Below are positions 26,461 through 36,138 of a DNA stretch of 58,870 nucleotides, piece by piece. The position numbers were made by a program, and so were the translations under genes. Source of the DNA: DATJFQ01 sp035495555. Lineage in GTDB: Bacteria > Acidobacteriota > Vicinamibacteria > Vicinamibacterales > 2-12-FULL-66-21. The notes beneath the pieces are model-generated. The model had not been told where the DNA came from. It was given only the letters and a program-made list of their open reading frames with translations, and did not search any database. The DNA lies in assembly GCA_035495555.1 (NCBI GenBank), contig DATJFQ010000067.1, positions 1 through 58,870 of the forward strand, given 5' to 3'. The stretch's first letter is position 1. Each line of letters begins with the position of its first letter.

Positions 26461-26952
26461 ATGGCAGTGACCCAGACCGATGCAGCGACACGTGCGGTGG
26501 TGATGCGGTCCGGCGAGGGACAAACGCTTCGCTGGGGGCCGTCGGCCCGCGTGCGGATCCTCGCCGGCGCCCGGTCGACCGACGGCGCGTTCAGCGTCGT
26601 CGAGGCGATTGAACCGGCGGGGAGCGGCGCTCCCCTGCACGTCCACCATGGAGAAGCGGAAGCGTTCTACATTCTCGAGGGTACGGTCGAGTTGACGTGC
26701 GGCGACCAGCGCGTCACCGCCAGCGCGGGCGATTTCGTGCACACGCCGAAGGACGTCCCGCACAAGTACCGGACGGTGGGAGATCAACCGGCGCGGCTGC
26801 TGCTGCTGTTCTCGCGGCCCGGATTCGAAATGTTTTTCGCGGAAGGAGGCTCGCCAGTCGATCAACCGCCGTCCGGACCGCCGAACGCGGAGGCGTTCAA
26901 GCGGCTGGTCGAGAAGTACGGCATGGAACTTCTGGAGGTACCCGGGCACTAG
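26461..26952 (+). CDS. cupin domain protein
   Basis: 163 residues. The single cupin barrel covers about 45-125: GAPLHVHHGEAEAFYILEGT gives the first metal motif (HxH, Glu), and DFVHTPKDVPHKYRT gives the second, with its His. A C-terminal tail of about 35 residues follows (PPNAEAFKRLVEKYGMELLE). Such proteins bind a metal and may be dioxygenases, isomerases or ligand sensors, so no specific activity can be given. The ATG at 26461 has GAAAGGAG upstream, a strong Shine-Dalgarno site. The gene is convergent with the DUF1059-LuxR regulator, the two stop codons being 17 nt apart. Confidence 0.85.
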   Translation: MAVTQTDAATRAVVMRSGEGQTLRWGPSARVRILAGARSTDGAFSVVEAIEPAGSGAPLHVHHGEAEAFYILEGTVELTCGDQRVTASAGDFVHTPKDVPHKYRTVGDQPARLLLLFSRPGFEMFFAEGGSPVDQPPSGPPNAEAFKRLVEKYGMELLEVPGH

Positions 26953-26969
26953 CGCGGTGCGGCCGCGGA

Positions 26970-27467
26970 TCAGCGCCTGTCGGGATCGTCCGAAATCACG
27001 AAGGGGCCAAACTCCTGTTTCATGTCAGACCGGAGCGCGGCCTCGATGATCCTGTCGCTCGCGCGGACCATGGCCGTCAACTCGGCGCGAGAGTGCACGC
27101 CCAACTTCTCGTAGACATTCACGAGGTGCGTTGAGACCGTCCGCTCGCTGATGCCAAGACGATGGGCGATGGCGCGATTCGGGAATCCGTGCACGACAAA
27201 GTCGACGATCTCCCGCTCGCGCTCACAGAGCTTTTCGTCGAGTACGGTCTTCAGATGCCCTGTCGGAATCAGATGAGCGATGCGGTTCCAGTACGTCTCG
27301 TTTTCCCGTCGAATCTGCGCGCGCAGCTCATCAACCGATAACTGCGCGTGCAGATTGACATCGTGAAGCTTCTGCGCGTGCTGCACGACCATGTCGATGA
27401 GAGTGTCTTCGTCGGAAGCCGTGAACACCTGTCCGCATGGCGGACACGTCAGCCTCAGCGTCGTCAT
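26970..27467 (-). CDS. DUF1059-LuxR HTH fusion regulator
   Basis: 165 residues. The first 45 (MTTLRLTCPPCGQVFTASDE) match the small DUF1059 domain, with a CPPC pair in place of the usual Cys arrangement and a DEDTLIDMVVQHAQKLH helix. A linker of about 35 residues leads to a LuxR/GerE helix-turn-helix (about 85-150) with EREREIVDFVVHGFPNRAIA and LGISERTVSTHLVNVYEKLG. DUF1059 usually occurs alone, so the fusion suggests a cytoplasmic one-component sensor, perhaps of metal or redox through the cysteines; that is inference. The ATG at 27467 gives the DUF1059 start. A small membrane protein gene is divergent, with starts 93 nt apart. Confidence 0.85.
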   Translation of the reverse strand: MTTLRLTCPPCGQVFTASDEDTLIDMVVQHAQKLHDVNLHAQLSVDELRAQIRRENETYWNRIAHLIPTGHLKTVLDEKLCEREREIVDFVVHGFPNRAIAHRLGISERTVSTHLVNVYEKLGVHSRAELTAMVRASDRIIEAALRSDMKQEFGPFVISDDPDRR

Positions 27468-27559
27468 CCCTTCAGTATCGCAAAAACACGACACGTGTCT
27501 CGGGCATCTCGCTTGCACTGCTGCCTGCCTCGACACGGACGTAATTAGAAGAGGTGAAT

Positions 27560-27826
27560 ATGACAACGGATTTCGCGGTGAAGGACTACGCGCACTCGGA
27601 AGGACGAGTCGCCAAGACGATCGAGGACCAGACAGCAAAGCTGCCCTCCGATGCGTTCTTGTGGATGGCGGTCGGGTCGATGGCGGCGTCAGCGACGATG
27701 CAGATGATGGGCAACAAGAACGTGAGCCTTTTCATCGGCCAGTGGGCGCCGACATTCCTGATTCTCGGGGTCTACAACAAACTCGTAAAGCAGCTCGGAT
27801 CGGACCGTACAGAAAACGCGATCTAG
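27560..27826 (+). CDS. small membrane protein of unknown function
   Basis: 88 residues. The first 28 are polar. Two hydrophobic stretches follow, FLWMAVGSMAASATMQMM near 35-52 and LFIGQWAPTFLILGVYNKL near 58-76, so one or two membrane helices are likely, with a short charged tail. The ATG at 27560 has AGAAGAGG upstream; an in-frame GTG at 27554 lies within that site and is less likely. It is divergent from the DUF1059-LuxR gene, a layout that suggests that regulator as its controller. I do not recognise a named family. Confidence 0.75.
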   Translation: MTTDFAVKDYAHSEGRVAKTIEDQTAKLPSDAFLWMAVGSMAASATMQMMGNKNVSLFIGQWAPTFLILGVYNKLVKQLGSDRTENAI

Positions 27827-27836
27827 CAACCGGCAG

Positions 27837-27874
27837 AGCCACCTCTGGTGCGCCGTCCGTGCCAGAGCGTGGCT
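27837..27874. terminator. stem-loop between convergent genes
   Basis: AGCCACCTCTGG (27837-27848) pairs with CCAGAGCGTGGCT (27862-27874) except for one bulged C, leaving a 13-nt loop. It lies between the stop of the small membrane protein and the stop of the hybrid kinase. No T-tract follows on either strand. It is a likely bidirectional terminator or mRNA-end structure. Confidence 0.55.
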
Positions 27875-27905
27875 TCGTGTCGATCCCCCTCACGTTCTCC
27901 TCGCA

Positions 27906-30900
27906 TCAGTCCTGGCCGATCGTAGCCTCACCCGGGCCGTCAGGACTCTTCACAACGACACGCTTGGCCAGCGCCGCGATTGTGGCGACGAGCTCAGCGG
28001 GGTCGACGGGCTTGGCGAGATGGATCTGAAAACCCGCTTGCAACGCCTTCATGCGGTCCTCGGATCGCGCATACGCGGTCAACGCTGCCGCCGGGACTTC
28101 GCGGACCTTCGGTTTGAGGTGGCGCCGCACCTGCTCGATGAAGCTGAACCCGTCCATATTCGGCATCCCGAGATCGGCGACCACGACGTCTGCCGGTTCG
28201 CCATCGAGTCTGGCCAGCCCCTCGCCGGCGGATTGAGCCGTCGTCACGCGCGCGCCCGCGGCCTCGAGTACCTCGCAGACGAGTGCGAGCGCATCGGGTT
28301 CGTCGTCGACAGCGAGCACGTGAATGCCCTCGAGCGGGGTCCCGGTGATGGCGGCCGGAGCCGATGTCGATCGCGGATGGACGCGCGGTATGTCGTCCCG
28401 CGACGCCGGGTGCACGATCATCAAGGGGATTTTGACCCGGAAGGTTGCGCCATGACCGACGCCGCCGCTCGACGCCTCAATCGTTCCGCCGTGCAGCTCG
28501 GCCAATTGCCGTGCGATGGAGAGTCCAAGACCGAGACCCCCCCGCTCGCGTGTGGGCCCTCCCTCGGCCTGGCGGAACGGCTCGAACACATGCGACAGGA
28601 ACTCGGGCGGAATCCCGATTCCCGTGTCGCTGACGGTCAGTTCGATGTGCGAATTCACACGCTCGAGGCGAACCTGCACTTTGCCTCCGCGGTGTGTAAA
28701 CTTCACCGCATTCGAGAGCAGATTCCACAGCACCTGCTGCAGCCGTTCGGGATCGCCGGAAATGGGTGAGGCGTGCGGATCGACGACGGTTTCCACGCGG
28801 ACGCCCTTTGCGTCGGCGGCGGGTGCGATGGCGTCAACGGCGTTGCTCACGATCGCCGGGAAATCGACCGTCTGCACGTTGAGACGAATCTTGCCCGCCA
28901 CGATCCGCGAAATGTCGAGGACGTCCTCCACGATTTGTGTCAAGGATGTCGCGTTGCGTTCGATGGTGGCGATGGCGCGGTCTTTTTTCTCCGGTGCGAT
29001 GATGCCCGACCGCAGCATCCGCGCATACCCGAGAATCGCATTGAGCGGCGTACGTAACTCGTGGGACAAGCTGGCGAGAAATTCATCCTTGAGCCGGCTG
29101 GCTTCCTGAACGTTCGTGTACAGGCGAGCATTTTCGAGCGCGACGGCGGCCCAGGACGCGATGCCGACGGCAATCCGTTCATGGTGGGCATCGAAACGGC
29201 CGACCTCCTCGTGACCGAAAAACAGTCCGCCGATGACGTCGCCGCCCCGTCCCTTCACCGGAACGGCCAGATAACTGCGGACGGGCAAATGGCCCGGCGG
29301 CATCCCGTAATAGGGCGCGTTGTGACCGTATCGGGGGTCCTGTGTGATGTCCTCGCTCCGCACGACCGCAATGCCTTTGAATGTCGGACCGAATACCTCT
29401 GTATTCCGCGGCATCGGAAATTTCGCGAACTGGTCTCGCGGCACGCCGGAAATCGTGTACAGCATGTACGATTCGCCGCGTTCGTCGACGACGTTGTAGA
29501 AGAACGCACCAAACGCGGCTCCCGTCAGGTCGGTCGCGGCGTCGGTCACCGCCTGCACGACCTTGCTGCGGTCGAGATCCGATGCAACCATGGCTCCGAC
29601 GTTGTTCAGCGTTTCGGTCACGGCCGCGTTTTCCTGGAGCAGCCGGATACGCTCACTCTCTGCCTGTTTCAGGGCGGTGATGTCCCGGGCAATCTTCGAG
29701 GCGCCGATGATCTTGCCGGCGTCGTCTTTGACCGGCGAAATAGTCAGCGCGACCTGGAGGCGGCGGCCGTCTTTCGCCATCCGAATGGTTTCGAAATGAT
29801 CGACGCGCTCGCCACGCCTGAGGCGCGCCAGGATTTCGTCCTCTTCCGACTGCCGGTCCGGCGGGATCAGCTTTCGGATCGACTGCCCAATCAGCTCCTG
29901 CGAGGTGTAGCCGAACAGCCGTTCCGCGGCCGCGTTGCATGACTGGATGACGCCGTCGAGGTTTTTCGCGATGATCGCGTCCTCCGCCGAGTCGACCAGC
30001 GCGGCAAGATAGGCACGCGCGGCGTTCGCCTTTTTCTGCTCGGAGATATCGCGGAAATAGCACACCAGGCCGAATCGGCCGTCGGGCAGCGTGATGCGGT
30101 CCACGCGCCATTCGTAGCTCTCCATGACGCCGCGGTCGCTGCGGAACTCCGTCCGCTCGGCTGCGACGTAAGGAATGCCGGTTTCCAGCGTACGGCGGAA
30201 GATCGTCACGAGTTCGTCGGCATAGTCCTTCGACCAGAGATGGTGGACGACTTCCTCGAACGGGCGGCCGATGACCCCGCCGGGCACGTCGCCAAACACC
30301 GGGGCCGCAACCGGATTCACTTCGACGATCCGGAAGTCCGCATCGACCAGGTACACGCCGATCGGCGCTCGATTGAGGAGCGTGAGATGCTGCTCGCTCT
30401 GATGACGCAGCGCCCGTTCGGATTCGTGCCGCAGTCGGGCCAGCTGCAACTGCGACGCGATACAGGCCAGGAGCTCTCGCGCGCTGAATGGCTTGACGAG
30501 ATATTCGTCGGCTCCGGCCCGCAGCCCTTCGATACGAGCCTCTTCGCCGGCGCGCGCAGAGAGCAGGACGACCGGCATCAGCCGCGTGCGAGCATCGGCA
30601 CGAACCGCCGCCAGCAGTTCGAAGCCGTCGACCGTCGGCATCATCACGTCGGTGAGAATCAGATCCGGTGGGCTCGCGCGAATACGATCCAGTGCGGCGC
30701 CGCCGTCGCCGGCGACCTCCACGCGGTAGTGCGGCGCGAGAATCCGTGCAAGATAGCCGCGCATGTCGGCGTTGTCATCGGCAATCAGGACCCGCGCCGA
30801 TCCCGCCGACACATCTGCCCGCGCGGAGGAGACGGGAACCACGGCGTCTGCGGAGGATCGCGATGCCTGACTGGCATCGGGCAGCCACCGCAGTGCTTCT

Positions 30901-32549
30901 TCTACGTACGGCGTTGTCCCAATAGTCGTGGGCGTCAGGTGACGGCCGGCCGCGATGCGGTCCGCCGGAAGATGAGAGGTCCCGGTCCGCACGCTCACAG
31001 TGAATGTGGTGCCGCACCCTTCCTGGCTCGTGGCGTTGATGGATCCTCCATGCAGGCGAGCCAGCTCCTGGACGAGGGCGAGGCCAATCCCTGTGCCCTC
31101 GTGGGTCCGCGCCCGCGCGTGCCTGACACGGTGGAAGCGCTCGAACACGCGGCCAAGGTCCGCCTCCGGAATCCCCACGCCCGTGTCGGCGACACGGAGC
31201 TCGACATGGTCCCCGCACCAGCGCAGCTCAACGCGGATCTGTCCCTCGAACGTGAACTTGAACGCGTTCGACAGAAGATTCAGGACGATCTTTTCCCACA
31301 TGTCGCGGTCCACATACACGGGACCCGGCAGCACCGGGCAGTCCACGACAAGCACCAGGCCCGCTTTCTCGATGGCGGACCGGAAGGCGCTCGCCAAATC
31401 GATCGTGAGTGCCGCGAGATCGGTGGGTTCGTAGCTCGCGTCGATGCGCCCCGCCTCGATCCTCGAGAAATCCAGCAGCGTGTTCACGAGGCGCAGCAGA
31501 CGCAGGGCGTTCCGGTGAGCCGTCTCGACCCGCTCCCGGTGTTCACCCGTGAGTGCGTCGGGGTCAGCCAGTTCATCCTCGAGCGGCCCGACGAGCAGCG
31601 TGAGCGGCGTGCGGAATTCGTGGCTGACGTTGCTGAAAAATGTGGTCTTCGCGCGGTCGATCGCAGCCAGCGCCTCCGCTCGCTGACGTTCCGCCTCGTA
31701 CGCACGCGCGTTGGTGATGGCGATCCCGACCTGGTCGGCGACGAGGTCGAGGAAGCTTCGATAGCGCTCGTCGAACGGCCGCCGCGCATTGAGGCCGACG
31801 ACCAGCTGTCCGGGCTCGCCGCCGCTCATCGACGGCAGCGCAATCGTCTTCACGAGCTGTGGCGTCGCGTCCGCGAGCTGTCGTTCGGCATCGGGCGTCG
31901 CGGCTTGCAGGTGTCCGTCGAGATAGGCGAGAGCAAACGCGACGTCTGCCGTGCCGGCCAGCGTCTCCATCGCCACGACACACGCGTCCCGCTCGCTTCG
32001 CGCGGTCGCATTGCGCGCCGCGAGGTCCCGCAGCAGCGCCAGACGCCGTTCCCCGATGACGCGTTCGGTCGTCTCGGTGACGATGCAGAACACCCCGCCA
32101 ACCGTGCCGGTTTCGACGCGGACTGGGTCGTACGAGACGTCGAAGTACGTTTCCTCCGGGAACCCGTGTCGCTCCAGCTCGAACAGCAGATCGCGCGCCC
32201 AGAACGCCTCGCCCGTTCGAACGACTCCGTCGAGCAACCCGTGTAATTGGTTGGTCCAGATCTCGCTCCAGGCCTCGCGGCCCGGCCGTCCGAGTGCGTC
32301 AGGATGCTTGGCCCCGAATACCGGCCGGTACGCGTCGTTGTACAGGACGATGAAGTCAGGCCCCCAGAACAGACAGATCTGCGCCTTCGACGGCAGCAGC
32401 ATGCTGACGGTGCTGCGCAGACTCTGCGGCCAGCTCTGAGGTGGGCCCAGTGGCGTCCTGGACCAGTCGAGCGTCCGCATGTGCGCTCCCATTTCCCCGC
32501 CGCCGGCGAGAAACGTCAGCTTGGATGGATCGACAGAAGGTGTGTTCAT
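27906..32549 (-). CDS. giant hybrid sensor histidine kinase (two kinase cores, two receiver domains)
   Basis: 1547 residues with no obvious membrane helix. In order: an N-terminal PAS-like domain (about 40-190), a GAF-like domain to about 295, and a first HisKA/HATPase core with the His in NVSHEFRTPLTLLVG near 311. A receiver domain follows, its Asp in LILTDVMMPTVDG near 633, then two PAS domains, a GAF domain, and a second core with SLSHELRTPLNAILG near 1165. The C-terminal receiver has its Asp in VADLGMPNMDG near 1458. Both kinase cores keep N and G boxes (NLLSNAFKFTFEG; NLLSNAVKFTHRG). It is thus a cytoplasmic multi-input phosphorelay, but no HPt domain or output regulator is nearby. It is divergent from another hybrid kinase. 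The ATG at 32549 begins MNTPSVDPSK. Confidence 0.93.
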   Translation of the reverse strand: MNTPSVDPSKLTFLAGGGEMGAHMRTLDWSRTPLGPPQSWPQSLRSTVSMLLPSKAQICLFWGPDFIVLYNDAYRPVFGAKHPDALGRPGREAWSEIWTNQLHGLLDGVVRTGEAFWARDLLFELERHGFPEETYFDVSYDPVRVETGTVGGVFCIVTETTERVIGERRLALLRDLAARNATARSERDACVVAMETLAGTADVAFALAYLDGHLQAATPDAERQLADATPQLVKTIALPSMSGGEPGQLVVGLNARRPFDERYRSFLDLVADQVGIAITNARAYEAERQRAEALAAIDRAKTTFFSNVSHEFRTPLTLLVGPLEDELADPDALTGEHRERVETAHRNALRLLRLVNTLLDFSRIEAGRIDASYEPTDLAALTIDLASAFRSAIEKAGLVLVVDCPVLPGPVYVDRDMWEKIVLNLLSNAFKFTFEGQIRVELRWCGDHVELRVADTGVGIPEADLGRVFERFHRVRHARARTHEGTGIGLALVQELARLHGGSINATSQEGCGTTFTVSVRTGTSHLPADRIAAGRHLTPTTIGTTPYVEEALRWLPDASQASRSSADAVVPVSSARADVSAGSARVLIADDNADMRGYLARILAPHYRVEVAGDGGAALDRIRASPPDLILTDVMMPTVDGFELLAAVRADARTRLMPVVLLSARAGEEARIEGLRAGADEYLVKPFSARELLACIASQLQLARLRHESERALRHQSEQHLTLLNRAPIGVYLVDADFRIVEVNPVAAPVFGDVPGGVIGRPFEEVVHHLWSKDYADELVTIFRRTLETGIPYVAAERTEFRSDRGVMESYEWRVDRITLPDGRFGLVCYFRDISEQKKANAARAYLAALVDSAEDAIIAKNLDGVIQSCNAAAERLFGYTSQELIGQSIRKLIPPDRQSEEDEILARLRRGERVDHFETIRMAKDGRRLQVALTISPVKDDAGKIIGASKIARDITALKQAESERIRLLQENAAVTETLNNVGAMVASDLDRSKVVQAVTDAATDLTGAAFGAFFYNVVDERGESYMLYTISGVPRDQFAKFPMPRNTEVFGPTFKGIAVVRSEDITQDPRYGHNAPYYGMPPGHLPVRSYLAVPVKGRGGDVIGGLFFGHEEVGRFDAHHERIAVGIASWAAVALENARLYTNVQEASRLKDEFLASLSHELRTPLNAILGYARMLRSGIIAPEKKDRAIATIERNATSLTQIVEDVLDISRIVAGKIRLNVQTVDFPAIVSNAVDAIAPAADAKGVRVETVVDPHASPISGDPERLQQVLWNLLSNAVKFTHRGGKVQVRLERVNSHIELTVSDTGIGIPPEFLSHVFEPFRQAEGGPTRERGGLGLGLSIARQLAELHGGTIEASSGGVGHGATFRVKIPLMIVHPASRDDIPRVHPRSTSAPAAITGTPLEGIHVLAVDDEPDALALVCEVLEAAGARVTTAQSAGEGLARLDGEPADVVVADLGMPNMDGFSFIEQVRRHLKPKVREVPAAALTAYARSEDRMKALQAGFQIHLAKPVDPAELVATIAALAKRVVVKSPDGPGEATIGQD

Positions 32550-32721
32550 CGGTCATCGCTCGGTGCACAGCCACGCCGAGATCCACATTCTAAATAGGTT
32601 CACGGGCGACCGCGCAATGCGCAACGCGTGCTCATCAGTTGAGCAGCCGAGCATGCCGATGACGGCGAGATGCGGCCTCGATAGCGACGAGTTCCACGGC
32701 CGCTTGCGGCCGGCACGTCCT

Positions 32722-32730
32722 TGATATGAT
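32722..32730 (+). promoter_or_regulatory. extended -10 element TGATATGAT
   Basis: TG-A-TATGAT, about 75 nt upstream of the plus-strand hybrid kinase start, has the extended -10 form. The -35 candidate TTGCGG (32704-32709) is weak and 15 nt away. The 255-nt gap between the two divergent kinases holds nothing else I can name. Confidence 0.35.
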
Positions 32731-32804
32731 GTCGCTCGCCCTCGGCTCCTTCGGCGCCGCCCTGCGCGCCGGGTGCCTGTAATGCCACGGGACGCGTTCA
32801 CGAC

Positions 32805-35800
32805 ATGGCCAGAGATCGCTCGTTCGAGTCGGATGCGCGCCGCTCCAACTCACACGTGAGTTTCTCGATTGCCGAAGTGGTCGATCGCGAGCTGAAAGCG
32901 TGTCTCGACCACGCCGCTGAAGGCCTCCACTGGGTCGGCCCGGACGGCACGATTCTGTGGGCGAACCAGACTGAACTGAACCTTCTCGGCTACACGCGCG
33001 AGGAGTACATCGGCCACAACATCGCCGAGTTCCACGTCGATTCGGCGGTGATCGAAGACATCCTCGCCCGCCTCACGCGGGGGGAGACCCTCCTTGATCA
33101 GGAAGCGCGCCTGCGCTGCAAGGACGGAACGATTCGATTCGTCCAGATCAATTCCAACGTTCTGTGGCGGGGCGACGAGTTCCTGCACACGCGGTGCTTT
33201 ACACGCGACATCACCGGCCGCAAGGCGGCGGACGAACTGGCGCGGCGGCTCGCGGACATCGTCGAGAATTCCGAAGACGCAATCTATGGCCAGGATCTGG
33301 ACGGACGGATCACGTCCTGGAATTCGGCCGCCGAAGCCCTGTACGGGTACACGGCTGCCGAAGCGATCGGGGAGTCGATCGGATTGATCGTCCCTGCGGC
33401 GCGCACGCACGAAGAGACTGAGTTCGTCCGGCGGGTCCGCAATAACGAACGAGTTCCGTCGTTCGAGACGATTCGACGCCACAAGAGCGGAGCGCTGATC
33501 GATGTTGCCCTGACGGTATCGCCAATCCGAAATCGTGAGGGCCGGGTCGTGGGCGCCTCGAAGATGGCCCGTGACATCGGGCGACGCAAGCGGCTCGAGG
33601 CTCGCGACCGGTTTCTCGTCGAACTGGATGATCGCGTTCGTCCGCTGACGGATGCCGAGGAGATCACGATGACCGCCGCGGCAGCGCTGCGCGCGCACCT
33701 GGAACTAACGAGCTGCGCCTACGCCGCCGTGGACGACGACGAAGGCAGCTTTCGGTTAATGGGCACCGGCAATCGCGACATCGGCAGCATCGTCGGCGGC
33801 GACACGATTGGACACTTCAGTGAACACGTCGTTCGCCTGTTGCGCGCTGGCGAACCGTATGTCCTCACCGAGGGCTCCGACGATGCGGTCATCACCGAAT
33901 CGCACCAACCGACCGGCGAGACGGGCGCGATCCGTGCGGCGATCTGGGCGCCCATTCTGAAGCAGGGCCGGTTGGTCGCCGTCATGGCGGCACTGTCCGC
34001 GACGCCTCGCACGTGGGAGTGGGACGAAATCGAACTGGTCCAGCGCGTCGCCGGCCGCTGCTGGGAATCGATCGAGCGAGCTCGCGTCACGCGCGACTTG
34101 CGGGAGAGCGAACACCTGTTCCGCGCGCTCGCGAATTCGATCGCGAACCTCGCGTGGATGGCAAGGCCCGACGGCTGGATCTACTGGTACAACGATCAAT
34201 GGTACGCCTACACCGGCACCACCCCGGAAGAGATGGAAGGCTGGGGATGGCAAGGTGTGCACGAACCTGCCACGTTACCGGCGGTGACCGAACGATGGCG
34301 GCAGTCGATCGCGTCGGGAACGCCGTTCGAGATGGTGTTCCCGCTGCGCGGCGCGGACGGCCGCTTCCGGCGATTCCTTACCCGCGCCAATCCCGTTCGG
34401 GACTCACGAGGTACTGTGGTGCACTGGTTCGGCACGAATACCGACGTCGAGAACGAGCGACGCGCCAGTGAAGCGAACGACGAGCTGCGGCACCGTGAGC
34501 GACTCGCCAGGGAAGAGGCGGAGCTGCAGAAGCGGCTGCTGTATTCGCTGTTCATGCAGGCGCCGACGCTGATCGCCGTCCTGCGCGGGCCGGATCACAG
34601 GATCGAGCTGGCCAACCCCCGGATATGCGAGGTCTGGGGGCACGCGGAGGCGGACCTCCTCAATCGTCCTCTGCTCGAGGCGCTGCCGGAACTCCGTGAC
34701 CAGCCATTTCCGTCGCTGCTCGACGAGGCATTTCGCTCGGGAACGCCGCGATTCGGCAAAGAACGGGCCGCCCGCTTCAAGCGAGCGGGAGATACGATCG
34801 AAACCGTCTACTTCGACTTCGTCTACTCGCCGTTTCGAAGCGTCGACGGCATCATCGAAGGTATTTTCGTGATCGCCTCCGATGTGACCGAGCAGGTGCT
34901 CGCGCGGAACCAGGTAAACCAGCTCCGCGAGGCCGCCGAGAGCGCCAACCGCGCGAAGGACGAATTCCTCGCCATGCTGGGACACGAGCTGCGGAACCCG
35001 CTTTCGCCGATCCTGACCGCATTGCAGCTGATGCGCCTGCGCGGCACCGAAAATTCGGACCGCGAGCGCACCGTCATCGAACGACAGGTAACGCACCTGA
35101 CGCGTCTGGTCGACGACCTGCTCGACGTCTCGCGTATTGCGCGCGGCAAGGTCGAACTCAAGGAAGAACTCGTCGAACTCGCGGAAATCGTCGCCAAGGC
35201 GGTCGAAATGACGAGTCCGCTGCTCGAGCAGCGGATGCATATGCTCGACGTCGATGTGCCGAGGAGCGGGCTACCGCTCCGCGGAGACGCGACGCGACTC
35301 AGTCAGGTGGTCTCGAATCTCCTGACGAACGCGGCGAAGTACACGCCGCCGGGAGGACACATCGCGGTCCGCGGAGCCGAGGAGGACAGCCATGTGGTGC
35401 TCCGCGTCCGCGACACGGGGATCGGGATCGCGCCCGATGTACTGCCGTACGTCTTCGACCTCTTTGTCCAGGAGCGGCAGGCGCTCGACCGCTCCCAGGG
35501 CGGACTGGGACTTGGACTCCCGATCGTGCGAAATCTCGTCGAGCATCACGGCGGCACGGTGTCGGCTTTCAGCGCAGGGCGAGGCGCCGGCAGCGAGTTC
35601 GTGGTCCGGCTGCCCAAAGCACCTGTCTCGCAGTCGCACGAAAGCCCGCGGCCGCCGAACTCCCAGACGGCGCTCCCGATGACGACGCGCGCTGACGCCG
35701 TCCGCGTCCTCGTCGTCGACGACAACATCGACGCAGCGGAGATGCTGGCGGCGGCGTTGACCGTGAAGGGGTATCAAGCGCGCGTCGCGCACGACGGTCC

Positions 35801-36083
35801 GGGCGCGCTGGTCACGGCCGAGGCGTTTCGTCCTGCGGTCGCGATCCTCGATCTGGGTCTGCCGGTCATGGACGGGTACGAGCTGGCGACGCGCTTGCGC
35901 GAACTGCCGCACTTGAGAGACATCAAGCTCGTCGCGGTGACCGGATACGGGCAGGAATCCGATCGTCGCAAGACCCGGCGGGCAGGATTCCGGCACCATC
36001 TCGTCAAACCCGTGGATCTGCGACGAGTTGAACAGGTCCTCGCCGGCAGTGCAGTCGAAGAGGACGGCGCAGACCAGGCGTGA
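32805..36083 (+). CDS. hybrid sensor histidine kinase with multiple PAS/GAF domains
   Basis: 1092 residues, apparently soluble. PAS domains lie near 30-140 (LHWVGPDGTILWANQTELNL) and 150-265 (GQDLDGRITSWNSAAEALYG). A GAF-like domain covers about 275-420, with further PAS domains near 430-550 (WYNDQWYAYTGTTPEEM) and 570-700. The HisKA region has its phospho-His in MLGHELRNPLSPILT near 727. The HATPase has NLLTNAAKYTPPGG, RDTGIGI and GLGLGLPIV, and a receiver domain ends the protein with its Asp in AILDLGLPVMDGYE near 1025. It autophosphorylates and passes phosphate to its own receiver; the final output is unknown. It is transcribed away from the other giant kinase, with starts 256 nt apart. 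The ATG at 32805 follows a weak ribosome site. Confidence 0.93.
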   Translation: MARDRSFESDARRSNSHVSFSIAEVVDRELKACLDHAAEGLHWVGPDGTILWANQTELNLLGYTREEYIGHNIAEFHVDSAVIEDILARLTRGETLLDQEARLRCKDGTIRFVQINSNVLWRGDEFLHTRCFTRDITGRKAADELARRLADIVENSEDAIYGQDLDGRITSWNSAAEALYGYTAAEAIGESIGLIVPAARTHEETEFVRRVRNNERVPSFETIRRHKSGALIDVALTVSPIRNREGRVVGASKMARDIGRRKRLEARDRFLVELDDRVRPLTDAEEITMTAAAALRAHLELTSCAYAAVDDDEGSFRLMGTGNRDIGSIVGGDTIGHFSEHVVRLLRAGEPYVLTEGSDDAVITESHQPTGETGAIRAAIWAPILKQGRLVAVMAALSATPRTWEWDEIELVQRVAGRCWESIERARVTRDLRESEHLFRALANSIANLAWMARPDGWIYWYNDQWYAYTGTTPEEMEGWGWQGVHEPATLPAVTERWRQSIASGTPFEMVFPLRGADGRFRRFLTRANPVRDSRGTVVHWFGTNTDVENERRASEANDELRHRERLAREEAELQKRLLYSLFMQAPTLIAVLRGPDHRIELANPRICEVWGHAEADLLNRPLLEALPELRDQPFPSLLDEAFRSGTPRFGKERAARFKRAGDTIETVYFDFVYSPFRSVDGIIEGIFVIASDVTEQVLARNQVNQLREAAESANRAKDEFLAMLGHELRNPLSPILTALQLMRLRGTENSDRERTVIERQVTHLTRLVDDLLDVSRIARGKVELKEELVELAEIVAKAVEMTSPLLEQRMHMLDVDVPRSGLPLRGDATRLSQVVSNLLTNAAKYTPPGGHIAVRGAEEDSHVVLRVRDTGIGIAPDVLPYVFDLFVQERQALDRSQGGLGLGLPIVRNLVEHHGGTVSAFSAGRGAGSEFVVRLPKAPVSQSHESPRPPNSQTALPMTTRADAVRVLVVDDNIDAAEMLAAALTVKGYQARVAHDGPGALVTAEAFRPAVAILDLGLPVMDGYELATRLRELPHLRDIKLVAVTGYGQESDRRKTRRAGFRHHLVKPVDLRRVEQVLAGSAVEEDGADQA

Positions 36084-36138
36084 GCCCCCGACGACGCACT
36101 GGCTCCGGTCACGCTGCACCCGCGGCCGAGGTCACGTT

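Noticed and set aside
30240..32246. Long open frame on the plus strand opposite the giant hybrid kinase
   Set aside because: Antisense to conserved kinase domains and lacks any recognisable motif.
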